From contig NZ_JAFJYC010000001.1 of NCBI RefSeq assembly GCF_018777395.1, positions 372,001-436,000 of the forward strand: a DNA stretch of 64,000 nt. The letters are read 5' to 3'. Position 1 is the stretch's first letter. Each line of letters begins with the position of its first letter. The notes below the pieces were generated by a model. It was not told the origin of the DNA, ran no database searches, and was given only the letters and a program-made list of their open reading frames with translations. This stretch comes from Candidatus Sodalis endolongispinus. GTDB lineage: Bacteria > Pseudomonadota > Gammaproteobacteria > Enterobacterales > Enterobacteriaceae. The translations under genes were made by a program, and so were the position numbers. Shown here in pieces: positions 1-9,999 of this stretch.

Positions 1-1526
1 TCAGGCAACAAATAATAGAGCCGCTCACCGGGTAACGGCTTAAATTGTGGGGCCAGGTTGGCCGCGCGATTGGGCTCCTCACCCAGCTTGGCGCGGGATA
101 TCACGCCGGCAAAACTGTTCTCCTTGCGGGCATCTAATATCCTCACAATGCAACATATTAGTATAGTTTCGCTGCACAACGCCTCTAACACCACTACATG
201 TAATGGGAAAATAACAGTTAAGAACCATGTTGTTCAACACATAAATGTCTGTTTGCGTTTCGCCTTTGATACCGATAACATAGCCACTGACAATGCAATT
301 ACTGATCTGAATGCCGCGAGAAGCGGTATCGGCATCTTGGTCGATATGCGTGGCACAATCAATCAACGGCGGCCCTTCGTTATCTCGGTTTTTGCTCTGA
401 AAACCATATTCGCTCCAAAAGCCGATGTACCCGCACAAAGTACCATTGATTTGCTGCTTATTATCCGGCGAAAGAAAATCCACCGTATATTTACGGGTAT
501 TACAGGCGATACAGCTATGTATCAAACCACCGAAACAAGACCAATAGAATATAGCACCAACACTATTATCTCGGTCCATCCGCTTATCCCTTGCAACAAT
601 TTGATTAGCTGATACGTTGTAGAATGAGAGTTTCTCACAAAGAGGATAATAACTGCGCCGTAAGTAAACACCGCTGCCGTAAACATTTGAGAACGACACA
701 TTCCTAATAACAGGGTTCAGACAGTAGTTTAAGTATAACGCAATGGTTCCGGTAGAATGTAGCGTGGGATGAAATTCACCAAGCGCCTCGAGGCTAGTCC
801 CGCCCTGATTACGCTGCCGCGCATAATCAATACAAAAGTTCTCTAGGACCAACGAATCTATATATTGGTTAGCATTTGCCCCACGAAAAGTAAAAAGAAA
901 TGGCTCAGACACCCAATTCTTTTTATTTGAGCGTATTGGAGGATCGATATTATCAAAGGTTAGAACCGTATTCTTGCCCTGACCGCGGATAGCGAATTTC
1001 TTGATGCCGTCAAACCATTTTATAGTCTTTCGCAGAGTGCCGAGGTTAATGATGCCCAAAGGCAATAATAGAGCTCCTTCTTGAGCCACAACAAAATCCA
1101 GCGCACGAGAAAAGGCATCTCCACACACCCGTCCATCGTTATAAACGCCAAACCATTTCGCATCGATATTGTGCTGCATCTGACGCTGCCAGCACCAGCA
1201 CCAATCGGCATTAACAAGAAAGACGATGCCATCATCGTCCTTGAGCTCACTGTTCCTTAACGCGAAAAGCTCGCCAACGCCAACTGATTTTTGTCCGGGT
1301 GGGGCTGATTCACGGCCGGACAAAACAATTCTTTGCCCATCGTGGCTGGGCAAGTTCTGACGCAGCGTTTCTAGGTCGGGGCAGCGACCAACATATTGCG
1401 CACCATCGGCGGCGGCGAGTTTGTTGAAAATGGATTGGATAAATCCCGCAACGCTTCGGATTAAAAAAGCTCGTCGTTTGTTAGACGACGAAGATTTTTT
1501 TTGGCTATATTCGGGAAAAATTTCAT
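1..1526 (-). pseudogene. Tat-type exported right-handed beta-helix protein of an exopolysaccharide locus, frameshifted and running off the left edge
   Basis: The largest open piece lies at 79-1353. It contains short asparagine/valine-rich rungs typical of parallel beta-helix proteins (pectate-lyase or tail-spike-like folds). Its frame continues upstream through a twin-arginine-like segment (NKRRAFLIRSVAGF) but has no start codon. The only plausible ATG (1524-1526, MKFFPNIAKK) joins that frame only if one base changes in an A8 run (T8 on the plus strand, 1495-1502). A second frame change lies near 130-145: the other frame then reads a coherent tail (ISRAKLGEEPNRAANL) to the window edge. Position next to wcaJ and a glycosyltransferase recalls WcaM, the beta-helix protein of the colanic acid locus, which also has a Tat signal; sequence identity to WcaM is not obvious. 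A role in exopolysaccharide assembly or cleavage is inference. Confidence 0.6.
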
Positions 1527-1585
1527 AAGCCCTTTTAACTCAAAGCGCGATTTTACTGACAAACGCCCTCGCGCGGAATCGATGC

Positions 1586-2970
1586 TCAATAGGCACTTTT
1601 ACCGATAAATCCTTTAAAAATGGTGAAAAAGATAATCTTCAGATCCATCCAAATGCTCCATTCACGAATATATTCCAAATCAAAGTCGACACGGCGCTGA
1701 ATTTTTTCTATTGAATCCGTTTCCCCTCGCCAACCATTGACCTGGGCCCAACCGGTTTTACTTTATGACGCAGCATGTAGCCTTTAATCAGGCTGCGATA
1801 TTGCTCATTATGAGCAACGGCATGCGGCCTGGGTCCTACAATGGACATATCACCTTTCAGCACGTTGATAAATTGCGGTATCTCGTCAAGGGATGTACGG
1901 CGTAAAAAGCCTCCGATAGGCGTCAAACGTGAGTCTCCCCGCTTGGCCTGGACAATGGTATCGCCATCATCCATTACATTCATCGAACGAAATTTACACA
2001 CAAGAATGGGTTTACCATCAATGCCATACCGTTTTTGTCTAAAAATAATTGGGCCAGGAGAGGTGAACTTCACCATTAGAGAAATCACCAACAGCACCGG
2101 TGTGATAAACGTTAATATCATCAGAGACAAGATGATATCTTCGATACGCTTAAGCACTATGTTGATACCGTTCAAGGGCGTGTCGGCAATGGATAATACC
2201 GGCAGTACGTTGATATCCTCTGAGCGTGAACGTAGGATGCTGAAGGTAAAAATGTCGGGAATCAACATGATTGAACACGTGGTATCACAAAGCTCATCGA
2301 CAAGATCTTTAATTTTTGCCTCTTCTGTCATCGGCATCGCAATATAGATACGCTCGATTTTTCCCGTTTTGGCATCCTCAATAACCTGGCGATACTCGTT
2401 GATATAGTTGAGGCGCTGATCGATTTCCACTGGATTATCGCTGTAGATACCCACAATATTGAAACCCAGCCATGGGGCATCCAGCAGGCTGGTCGCCAGC
2501 TCAACCCCTACGGGTGAATCGCCCACAATCGCGACGTTACGCGTATTATAGCCGCGATGACGCACCATGCCGATGATATGGCGAATCAATAGTCGGCAAA
2601 AAACCAGCCCGAGTGACGCCAACAAGTACCATTCAGCATACAACATAAAAGTAATATTGATCACCTCGACAAAGGAGATAATCCCTGCGGTGATAATCAA
2701 ACTCAGCGTCCAGTTTTGCAGTATAAGCAGCAGTTCAGTTCTTATCTTCACACCGCGCCAGGAACGATAGAAATCGGTGATTCCTCCTATCATTTAGAAA
2801 ACAACCAGCGCCACCAATACGATAAAGAAATGCATATTGGTCATTTGAGTGCCGTTAACCTGACAAATCGCAAATAGCGCGAAAAACATGATAAAAATGT
2901 CAGAAAAACGTTGGATCACCGAAATGAGTGACGCATTTGTCGATGTTCGATGAGAAATTATGCTGTTCAT
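1586..2970 (-). pseudogene. wcaJ: Undecaprenyl-phosphate sugar-1-phosphate transferase (WcaJ-like), broken by one stop and one frameshift
   Basis: WcaJ transfers glucose-1-phosphate to undecaprenyl phosphate at the inner membrane, the first step of colanic-acid-type polymer synthesis. The N-terminus (TNASLISVIQRFSD), the membrane region, a CoA-binding-like middle and the C-terminal sugar transferase motifs (RRTSLDEIPQFINV, SIVGPRPHAVAHN) follow E. coli WcaJ. Two lesions are visible. A TAA at 2794-2796 sits where E. coli has Gln in LVVFQMLGGITD. After HKVKP the frame shifts, and the expected GWAQVNGWRGETDS to IGKSAY tail continues in another frame, ending at 1586. The family's GLTG is lost; a 10-nt deletion between CCGG repeats would explain it. 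The start ATG at 2968-2970 is chosen by alignment. It is surely inactive unless both lesions are bypassed. Confidence 0.88.
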
Positions 2971-3053
2971 AGCTGGTACCTGATGCATTAGAATTACCAA
3001 AATTTAAAAGTGAGGAGTGTTTTAACTTACTTCACAATTGCTTTTTTTAACTT

Positions 3054-4041
3054 TTAACATTTTTTCCACAGCGCGTCGTATACCTGAAATGTCTTTGAAA
3101 TCATTAGCTCAGACGTAAAGCTGCTTTTGTATAATTTATAACCCGCACTTCCCATTTCTCTGAACTCGGCAAGCTATAATGCTAGGATTTTATCTTTCAA
3201 ATCATTGGCATTGCCATTTTTGAATAATCGTCCCGTTTTACCGTCGATGACCACCTCAGGCAAAGAAGTGGAATCACTCGCCACGATAGCCAAGCCATAG
3301 CTCATGGCTTCTAACGGTACCATCGCGAAACCTTCCCAGCGACTGGGGATCACTAACGCGTCCGCCGCTAAAAAATACTTCTCCAGTTCCCGGGACCGCA
3401 GCCACCCGGTATAGGTAATATTAGGCAGTGCAATCTTCTCCTGCTGTCCATTACCGCTATCACCTACGATGGTTAAATGAATAGGATTTCCCTGAAGTTG
3501 GCGCATCGCATCAATGATGATGTCATAGACTTTTTGAAAATCGAGCCGGCCTACAAAAAGCAGGTTGAGTTCATCATGGGCGCGCAATGCTTCAGGAGGA
3601 TGACCGCGGTCCGGCACACCATTATGCACAACCACCATCTTCGCCGCAGACAATTTCAGCTGGACCGCACTGGTTTTTTCATAGTCACTTACGCAGATTA
3701 TCTTGTCGGTCATCGGCAGCAACAATTTCTCTACCCAAACATATAACTTGCGTTTGGTCGGAGAGTTATCCATTAAAAAAGCAAACGCATGCGGGCAATA
3801 AACGACTTTAGGTTTCCGCAAAGGCCTCAAGGCGATAAGGGCCAGACGCCCCAACACCCCCGCAAACGTGCTATGGAGATGAACGACATCGGGCTTTTCA
3901 CGCCAAACATAGCCGCAGAAAGCTTTCAAAAATCGCCAAAAGGATCCCACATCTCTGCCGGTGCGACGGAAGGTCAGAAGATGGCCGGCATCAATTTCGT
4001 CGATTTCTGAAACCTGGTCCTCAGGGACCAAACAGGTGACC
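3054..4041 (-). pseudogene. GT4-family glycosyltransferase, 5' end removed by IS, premature amber stop
   Basis: This is a Rossmann-type (GT-B) retaining glycosyltransferase. It has the family's central motifs VVHNGVPD, LLFVGRLDFQK, and the donor-binding region IPSRWEGFAMVPLEAMSYG with the usual E-x7-E pattern. The frame is open right up to the IS boundary at 4041, so about 25-45 N-terminal residues are missing. A TAG at 3174-3176 interrupts the C-terminus. Reading through it adds about 40 residues (LAEFREMGSAGYKLYKSSFT) that look like a normal GT4 tail, ending at TAA 3054-3056. Together with wcaJ and the beta-helix gene it forms a same-strand exopolysaccharide cluster. The sugar substrate cannot be told. 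Confidence 0.85.
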
Positions 4042-4105
4042 TGATTTATCCCCCTGAAACACCAGACAGTAGCTGTATCTCCAGATAAGAGATAGGCTTG
4101 AATAT

Positions 4106-4500
4106 ATGTCTAACACTAACGCCAATTTTGATATGACCGGGATCCCTTTAGGTCAAGAAGTCCGTAAACGTAAAACTACTCAGGAAAAAATGGCCATTAT
4201 TCAGCAGACGATGGAGCCCGGCATGAATGTCTCCCATCTCGCACGACTGCACGGTATCCAGCCCAGCCTGCTGTTTAAGTGGAAAAGCAATATCAGGAAG
4301 GCAGCCTCACCGCCGTGGCTGCCGGGGAGGACGTTGTTCCTGCCTCTGAGCTTGCAGCTGCATTGAAGCAGGTCCGGGAGCTCCAGCGCCTTCTGGGTAA
4401 GAAGACGATGGAGGTTGAGATCCTAAAAGAAGCCGTGGAGTACGGCCAGTCACGAAAATGGATAGCGCACGCGCCCTTGTTGCCAAAGGCCGGGGAATAG
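4106..4500 (+). pseudogene. IS2-like OrfA (InsC-type DNA-binding protein), frameshifted
   Basis: The N-terminus carries the IS3-family helix-turn-helix ([20 protein letters not shown], then [13 protein letters not shown]). After FKWK the frame breaks: copy 1 has four As (GTGGAAAAGCAAT) where copy 2 has five. The correct continuation ([17 protein letters not shown]...[15 protein letters not shown]) is in the next frame and ends at 4500. It is therefore not a functional OrfA. Confidence 0.9.
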
Positions 4501-5333
4501 CACAGGTCAGCCGCGCCATGAGCGGGTCGCGTGCGCCGCTGTCACTGCGGATTAAGCGTTCTGCCGACTGGCAGGACAGGCGCTGTAACCGGCGTAATGA
4601 CGAAGCAGACGCTGAAATACTGTCGGACATCCTCGACATCATCAGCGATATGCCCAGCTACGGCTATCGGCGGGTGTGGGGAATCCTGCGTAAACAACGT
4701 CGCGCAGAGGGACTGACGCCGGTAAATGCGAAACGACTTTACAGGATCATGTGTGAGCATAACCTGCTGTTATTACATTGAAAACCAGAGCGGCCGAGGC
4801 GTGAGCATAAGGGCAGGATCGCGGTGGCAGAAAGCGATATTCGCTGGTGTTCAGATGGCTTCGAGTTCGGCTGCGACAACGGTGAAAAACTGCGGGTCAC
4901 GTTCGCACTGGACTGCTGCGACAGAGAGGCCATAGACTGGGCTGCGAGCACTGGAGGCTACGACAGTTCGACCGTGCAGGATGTGATGCTGAGGTCGGTA
5001 GAAAAGCGCTTCGGCGACAGGTTACCCGATACAGCGGTGCAGTGGTTGACGGACAACGGTTCAGCGTATACCGCGCATGAAACGCAGAGGTTCGCCAGAG
5101 AACTGGATCTGGAGCCCTGCACAACAGCGGTGAGCAGCCCGCAGAGAATGGCCGAACGGTTCGTGAAGACGATGAAGGAAGACTATATCGAGTTCATGCC
5201 AAAACCGGATGCGAGAACAGCCCTGCGAAACCTTGCAGCAGCGTTCACGCATTACAATGAAAACCATCCGCACAGCGCGCTGGGATATCACTCTCCGAGA
5301 GAATACCGGCGGCAGCGGGCTTCGTTAACTTAA
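4458..5333 (+). pseudogene. IS2-like OrfB (InsD-type DDE transposase), internal stop
   Basis: This frame matches InsD: MPSYGYRRVWGILRKQ, then the DDE core ([37 protein letters not shown]) and the end [18 protein letters not shown] at 4779-4781 interrupts it after LLLLH, where IS2 reads through to ERKP; the same stop is in copy 2. Two codons are also missing near [10 protein letters not shown], where the family has the conserved SNG of SP-SNG-AE. It should not transpose unaided. Confidence 0.9.
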
Positions 5334-5370
5334 GATACAAAAGCTGTACGGAGATGGCGGGGCAAGATCA

Positions 5371-5712
5371 TTCGTTTTGGGCATTGTCTTTGGCGTCGCA
5401 TAAAAACAGTGTATAGCCAAACGGGGTACATACCCCTTCAATACCTTTTAATATATCCATTGAATAAGGATTGAAGATATCCGCCATAATCACGGCGATC
5501 GTCTTGCTCTGCGTGCTGCGTAAAGAGCGCGCAACATCGTTCGGTTTGTAGTTCATCTTGGCGATAACCCGGCTGATACGCTCCCGCGTCGCCGCGCTCA
5601 TCGAGCCAAACTTGCCGTTTAAATAGCGTGAAATCGTCGCCGTCGATACGCCAGCCGCCTTGGCGACATCGCTAATGGCTACCGAGATTCCATTATTGAT
5701 GACTGTGATCAA
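5371..5712 (-). pseudogene. LacI-family repressor, N-terminal part only
   Basis: A classic LacI-type DNA-binding domain is visible: ISDVAKAAGVSTATISRYLN, then the hinge helix region YKPNDVARSLRS, then the start of the periplasmic-binding-like core (IAVIMADIFNPYSMDILKGI). The frame is cut at 5370 by the IS end after roughly 90 core residues, so about two thirds of the protein is gone. I place the start at the TTG at 5712, because the upstream ORF extension is not protein-like and no better ATG precedes the HTH. The regulated sugar system is unknown. Confidence 0.85.
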
Positions 5713-5718
5713 ACACTC

Positions 5719-6130
5719 ATTTTTATTACATCGCCGCCGGTGAAACATGTTCACTTTTGCCCGCCCGCTCCACGCCGCCGGCCCGAGTAGGGCGCGTCGA
5801 CATCCGGCTGTCACGCCCTTTCCAGCGCCGGAAACCGGTTAAGGGAGGTCACCGGCGGCGCTGGCGCAACAGGTTCTGTGCGACGCCAGGCGAATCGATT
5901 TGCTGATTGTCCACAGCTAATCCGCGGCCGAAATCGGCTGCGGACTAGCGACGATAGGTTGTGCATTGATTGGGGTTTCTCACGGCAATATGACCCCGTA
6001 TGGACCCGGGCACCGCCAGACGACGCTGTTCAGGACCGGCGTGTCCGGTCCGCTCCAGTGCGCACGTTTTGCGCGTAGGCCGGATGATGCTATCAGGACG
6101 CATTCAGGGAACGTCCCGACGGGCGCTACG
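5719..6130. other. Non-coding stretch between two truncated genes
   Basis: No frame here resembles a family I recognise. The + frame entering the downstream permease (5966-6130) is proline/arginine-rich and unlike a permease N-terminus. It is probably rearranged remnant DNA. Confidence 0.5.
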
Positions 6131-7054
6131 GCGGCGATGATCGCGTTCGCAGCTCTCTTCGCCCGCCGTTATTTGCTGCTGATGACGGTCCAGTTGTTGA
6201 TTGTGGTGGCCTTCGCAACGCTTGCGGTACATTACCTCTATGGCGACGCCTCGCGCCCCTTCTGGAGTCTGGCGCCGTTTCTCGATCAGCGCGATCAGCT
6301 GTTGCCAATCTTGGTCGCCGGCGCCGCCGTGGCCTGTTACTCCTTCCTGGGGTTCGATGCCATTACCACACTGGCCGGCGAGACCCTCAATCCTCAGCGC
6401 AGCATACCGCGCGCGATTATGCTTATCACGCTCAGCGGCGGCATCCTCTTTATCCTCGTCGCCTGGTGCGTGCAGTTGGCCCATCCCGGCGCGACGTTTC
6501 ATAACACCGACTCGGCGGCGTTTGAAATTGCCGGCAATATCGACGGTGATGTGTTCGTCACGTTATTTATGATAGGACTGGTATTCGGCCAGTTCGCCTC
6601 CGGCATCTCCGCCCAGGCCAGCGCCAGCCGAATGATTTATAGCCTGGGCTGCGATGGCGTACTGCCCCGCCTGCTCGGACGGCTGGGCCGTTTTACCACG
6701 CCGGTAAACGCCATTGTGCTGTGCGCGACCGTCGCGCTGCTGGCGCTGATGATGAACGTGACCACCTCTACCTCGTTTATTAACTTCGGTGCCTTCCTGG
6801 CGTTTACGCTAGTCAATTTAGCGGTCATTGGTCATTACTATCTGCGGTTGAAGCGCCGCGGCGTCTGGGATACGTTGCGTTATCTGGTGGCCCCCGCGCT
6901 CGGCGCCCTATCTTCTTGGTGGTTGCTGATAAGCCTGGATCGCACCGCCATCATGCTCGGCTCCGCCTGGCTGGTGCTGGGGGCGCTACGTTTGCTCTGG
7001 CTGCGCCTGGGCAACAAACGGCTGGCGCTGCATGCGGAGGGAGACACCAAGTAA
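6131..7054 (+). pseudogene. APC-superfamily amine/amino-acid permease (PuuP/PlaP-like), N-terminal third missing
   Basis: About 306 residues correspond to the last two thirds of PuuP/PlaP-type importers, which are about 450-460 residues. Visible motifs include YSFLGFDAITTLAGETLNPQ with the following RSIPRAI, QASASRMIYSLGCDGVLPR and FINFGAFLAFTLVNLAVIG, with about eight remaining hydrophobic segments. The first helices, including the substrate-binding unwound TM1, are absent, and upstream sequence does not supply them. The ATG at 6137 lies inside what should be an internal loop. Transport activity is unlikely. Putrescine or another amine is the likely ancestral substrate, by family resemblance only. 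Confidence 0.75.
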
Positions 7055-7060
7055 CGGCCG

Positions 7061-7093
7061 CCGGCCATGCCCTTTGCCAAAGGTGCTGGCCGG
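7061..7093 (+). terminator. Strong hairpin after the permease remnant
   Basis: The stretch folds as CCGGCCA ... TGGCCGG with an inner CTTTG/CAAAG pairing. It begins 7 bases after the permease stop. No U-tract follows, so intrinsic termination is possible but not proven. Confidence 0.45.
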
Positions 7094-7186
7094 CGCTTGA
7101 GCGGCCACGGCGCTACAACCGCTCTGCGGGCAGCGGCGGTTATGTTACACTGGCCGCCGGTCATCGTTCCCCGATAGAGAAGGTCA

Positions 7187-7840
7187 ATGAACACTATCAC
7201 CTTGTCAGCCGTCGCCATTCCCCGCGACCAGTTCACCGGCCAGATCGTGCGCGACAGGCGCTTTTCGGGCTGTGATTTTTCCCGCGCCGATTCGACCGAC
7301 AGCCAATTTTTGAACTGCTGTTTTTACGATGATGACCACCACAGCGGCTGCAACTTCAGCCGCGCGCTGCTGCGTGATGCCAGCTTTGTCGGCTGCGATT
7401 TATCGCAGGCGGATTTCCGTTATGCTGACGCGCTTGGCCTGGAAATCCGCGAGTGTAAAGTGCAGGGCGCAGATTTTCGCGATGCCAGTTTTATGACCAC
7501 CCTCAGCCGGCGCCGTTTTTTCTGCCGCGCCTACATCACCAAAAGCAATCTGAGCTACTGTAATTTCAGCCGGGTGACGCTGGAAAAATGCGAATTGATG
7601 GACAACCGCTGGCGCGGCGCGGTACTGACCGGCGCGAATTTTCGCGGCGCTGACCTGTCGGGGGGCGAGCTGCAGCAGATAGACTGGCAGGCGGCCGATT
7701 TTACCTATTGCGATCTGACCAACACCTGTCCGGGCGACCTGGATCTGTGCCGGGTGAACCTGGAGGGGGTCAAGCTGGAGAGCTGGCAGCTAGCGGGCTT
7801 AGTAGACCAGCTCGGCATTTTGGTGGTGGATGCGCCCTGA
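7187..7840 (+). CDS. Qnr-like pentapeptide-repeat protein
   Basis: This 217-residue protein has the length of the Qnr family and matches its landmarks from memory of QnrB: FTGQIVRDRRFSGCDFSRAD, CNFSRALLRDASFVGCDLSQ, NLSYCNFSRVTLEKCELMDN, GANFRGADLSGGE and CDLTNT. Repeats of the A(D/N)LXX type build a right-handed quadrilateral beta-helix that mimics B-DNA; Qnr proteins bind gyrase and topoisomerase IV and shield them from quinolones. The frame is intact. I see no LexA box upstream, unlike plasmid qnrB genes. A native role in topoisomerase protection is inference; resistance is not demonstrated. Confidence 0.85.
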   Translation: MNTITLSAVAIPRDQFTGQIVRDRRFSGCDFSRADSTDSQFLNCCFYDDDHHSGCNFSRALLRDASFVGCDLSQADFRYADALGLEIRECKVQGADFRDASFMTTLSRRRFFCRAYITKSNLSYCNFSRVTLEKCELMDNRWRGAVLTGANFRGADLSGGELQQIDWQAADFTYCDLTNTCPGDLDLCRVNLEGVKLESWQLAGLVDQLGILVVDAP

Positions 7841-7965
7841 AACGAGGCTGCCCGCCCGACCTGCGATCTTCGCCAGCCGCAGGCGGCGACGGCAATAACC
7901 TTCTCGTTCCCGCCGCCGTAAAAGTGGTCGTCGAACGCACAGGCTGACGGCGCCCGCTGCCCGGT

Positions 7966-9234
7966 TCAGTTGGCTTTCACCACCGGCAGATCCGCAACAC
8001 GCGTCGTATAGGCCGGCGACAGCATCTGCCGCTTCATTTGCCAACCGCGCTGTATCCCCTGCCCGGCAAACCACACTTTATCCTTGCCGGAGTGATTGAT
8101 TTCGTCCAGCGCCGCCATCAGCGCTTCGCTATTGACGCGGGGCTGATGATCATCGAACAAGGGTAATTGCCCCACGTTCTTGCTATAAAAATCGCCCAGC
8201 ATCACGCCGGCCTTATGATAGCGCATCCCCGGTACGAAAATACGATCCAGGCAGTCGGTAGCCAGGTTGACGATATCGCGGGTATCACTGGTGGGAACGG
8301 ACAGTTTGCCGCTGGCCTGATTGCCGTAATACACCTCTCCCGGCGCTTGGGGGCTGGTTTTAATGAATACCGCCACCATACGGCAATATTGCCGCTCGGT
8401 GCGCAACTTTTCCGCGGCGCGCTCGGCGTAGGCGCAAACCGCTTCACGCAGCGCGCCATAGTCGCTCACCCGCTCGCCGAAGGAGCGGGAATTGATGATC
8501 TGCTGCTTGACCGGCGCAAACTCCTCCAGCGCCAGGCAAGACTCGCTGCGCAGTTCGCGCACGGTGCGCTCCAGCACCACGTTAAAGTGTTTGCGGATAA
8601 AAGCGCTGTGGCTCTCTGCCAGCTGCAGCGCGGTGTCGATGCCCAGCGCGTTCAGCGATTTACCGATGCGCCGGCACACCCCCCACACCTCATCCACCGG
8701 CAGCAGCGCCATCAGTTTACGCTGGCGCTCGCGCGAGGAAAGATCTACCACGCCACCGGTTTTACGCCAGGTCTTAGCGGCGTGGTTGGCAAGCTTCGCC
8801 AGCGTTTTCGTCGGCGCGATACCGATGCCGACATGGAGATTGGTCCATTTGTGGACCCGACTCTTGACGCTGTGGCCGAAGGCCGTGAGATCAACGCAGC
8901 GATCGACGCCGGTCAGGTTCATGAAGGCTTCATCAATAGAGTAAATCTCCACCGCTGGCGCCATCTCTTCCAGGATGGACATCACCCTGTGCGACATATC
9001 GGCATACAGCGCATAGTTGCTGGAGAACACGGCAATGCGGTAGCGCTGGCATAATTCGCGCATCTTGAAATACGGCGCGCCCATTTTGATACCGAGCCGT
9101 TTGGCTTCGGCGGATCGGGCGATCACGCAGCCGTCATTATTGCTTAACACCACCACCGGCGTCCCGCGCAAATCGGGCCGGAACACCGTTTCACAGGACG
9201 CATAGAAGGAATTGACATCCGCCAGAGCAAACAT
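7966..9234 (-). CDS. umuC: DNA polymerase V catalytic subunit UmuC (Y family)
   Basis: Full length (422 residues, as in E. coli) with no lesion. The N-terminus carries the Y-family palm: [28 protein letters not shown] (steric region) and the catalytic [11 protein letters not shown] with its Asp-Glu pair. [17 protein letters not shown] (thumb/HhH region) and a little-finger domain follow. The start ATG at 9232-9234 lies two bases after the umuD stop, so the two are translated as one operon from the LexA-controlled promoter at 9681. Pol V needs UmuD'2C plus RecA-ATP. Since umuD is broken here, UmuC would have no cognate accessory subunit unless the stop is suppressed or another S24 protein substitutes. 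Confidence 0.95.
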   Translation of the reverse strand: MFALADVNSFYASCETVFRPDLRGTPVVVLSNNDGCVIARSAEAKRLGIKMGAPYFKMRELCQRYRIAVFSSNYALYADMSHRVMSILEEMAPAVEIYSIDEAFMNLTGVDRCVDLTAFGHSVKSRVHKWTNLHVGIGIAPTKTLAKLANHAAKTWRKTGGVVDLSSRERQRKLMALLPVDEVWGVCRRIGKSLNALGIDTALQLAESHSAFIRKHFNVVLERTVRELRSESCLALEEFAPVKQQIINSRSFGERVSDYGALREAVCAYAERAAEKLRTERQYCRMVAVFIKTSPQAPGEVYYGNQASGKLSVPTSDTRDIVNLATDCLDRIFVPGMRYHKAGVMLGDFYSKNVGQLPLFDDHQPRVNSEALMAALDEINHSGKDKVWFAGQGIQRGWQMKRQMLSPAYTTRVADLPVVKAN

Positions 9235-9236
9235 GA

Positions 9237-9656
9237 TCAGGGCGCCGAATGAATAATAAAGGTCACGACGCCGAAGATTTCGATATTGTCATCATCTCGG
9301 ATCGGTATTGGCCGATAAGCGGGATTCATCGGGATTAAACGCGGCGTCGGAGTAAGCTGCAGCTGTTTTACGGTAAACTCGCCCCCTACCGCCGCGATGA
9401 CAATTTGCCCGTGGCGCGCGGTAATAGCACAATCCACCACCAGCATATCCCCTTCATTAATAAACCCTTCTATCATCTAATCGCCGGTGACGCGGACGAA
9501 ATAGGTGGCAGCCGGATGGCTGACGCAGAATTGGTTGAGATCAATGCGGTTCTCAATATAATCCTGCGCCGGACTTGGGAAACCGGCCGGTACGCGTTCG
9601 ACAAACAGGGAACGTGGCATAACGCCGGCGGCATCATCTGCGCGAAAAAAGAGCAT
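9237..9656 (-). pseudogene. umuD: UmuD, with an amber stop at the catalytic serine codon 60
   Basis: Reading from ATG 9654-9656 gives [20 protein letters not shown]... with an Ala24-Gly25 cleavage bond in place of E. coli Cys24-Gly25, then [10 protein letters not shown], then TAG at 9477-9479, then [15 protein letters not shown] ... [10 protein letters not shown]. The total is 139 codons, exactly the E. coli length. The stop occupies codon 60, the nucleophilic Ser of GDSM; Lys97 of the Ser-Lys dyad is retained (VKQLQL). TCG to TAG is a single C-to-A change. A GGAG lies about 10 bases upstream of the ATG. Reinitiation at the ATG directly after the stop would give a fragment lacking the cleavage region and serine. 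No other lesion is visible. Confidence 0.93.
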
Positions 9657-9680
9657 ACTTCATGACTCCGAATGTTTCTT

Positions 9681-9700
9681 TACTGTGTTTACATACAGTA
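9681..9700 (-). promoter_or_regulatory. LexA (SOS) box of umuDC
   Basis: The sequence TACTGTGTTTACATACAGTA keeps the CTG-N10-CAG core and the flanking TA bases of the E. coli consensus. It lies 24 bases upstream of the umuD ATG, so LexA should control umuDC. Confidence 0.93.
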
Positions 9701-9999
9701 TAAACATGGAATATTAGACTTGTGAAGCGAAGCCGAAGCGGTAAACGATAGGTGTTTTAAAGCGACGAATAATAAAAATTCCTGCCGTCGGCAGCCGTGA
9801 CAATAAAAGGCGCAATGTGCCGGGATAGCTGATGAGACTGCGCATAATCACTCACGGCGATTATTGTAAACGCAGCGGTACGGAACGTGAAAAAAGCGGA
9901 ACATCAATAAGCGCGGATGAATTCTTTGGCGCGCCCTTTTCCGGGAAGAAAAGGAAACAGGCGCGCGGCAAGCAAAGAGAATTGATTATGATTATTTGA
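9701..9999. other. Intergenic stretch, no gene seen
   Basis: It lies between the divergent side of umuD and the end of the S24-like gene. No ORF with protein-like composition and no strong terminator are visible. Confidence 0.5.

Larger units (their letters stand above)
4042..5370 (+). mobile_element. IS2-like element of the IS3 family, copy 1
   Basis: Boundaries come from comparison with copy 2 at 39046. Both share sequence starting TGATTTATCCCCCTG and ending GGCAAGATCA. The termini form imperfect inverted repeats (TGATTTATCCCC against TGATCTTGCCCC). Two overlapping reading frames match IS2 InsC and InsD in recalled alignments. The flanking bases (..GACC and TTCG..) show no target-site duplication, and the two sides hold unrelated truncated genes, which suggests a recombination or adjacent deletion after insertion. 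Confidence 0.93.

Noticed and set aside
5966-6136. N-terminal extension of the permease frame as a genuine protein start
   Set aside because: The translated stretch is Pro/Arg/Gly-rich and not hydrophobic, unlike any APC N-terminus.
8167-9054. Long + strand ORF of 295 codons
   Set aside because: It is antisense to umuC and shows no motifs; a GC-rich shadow frame.
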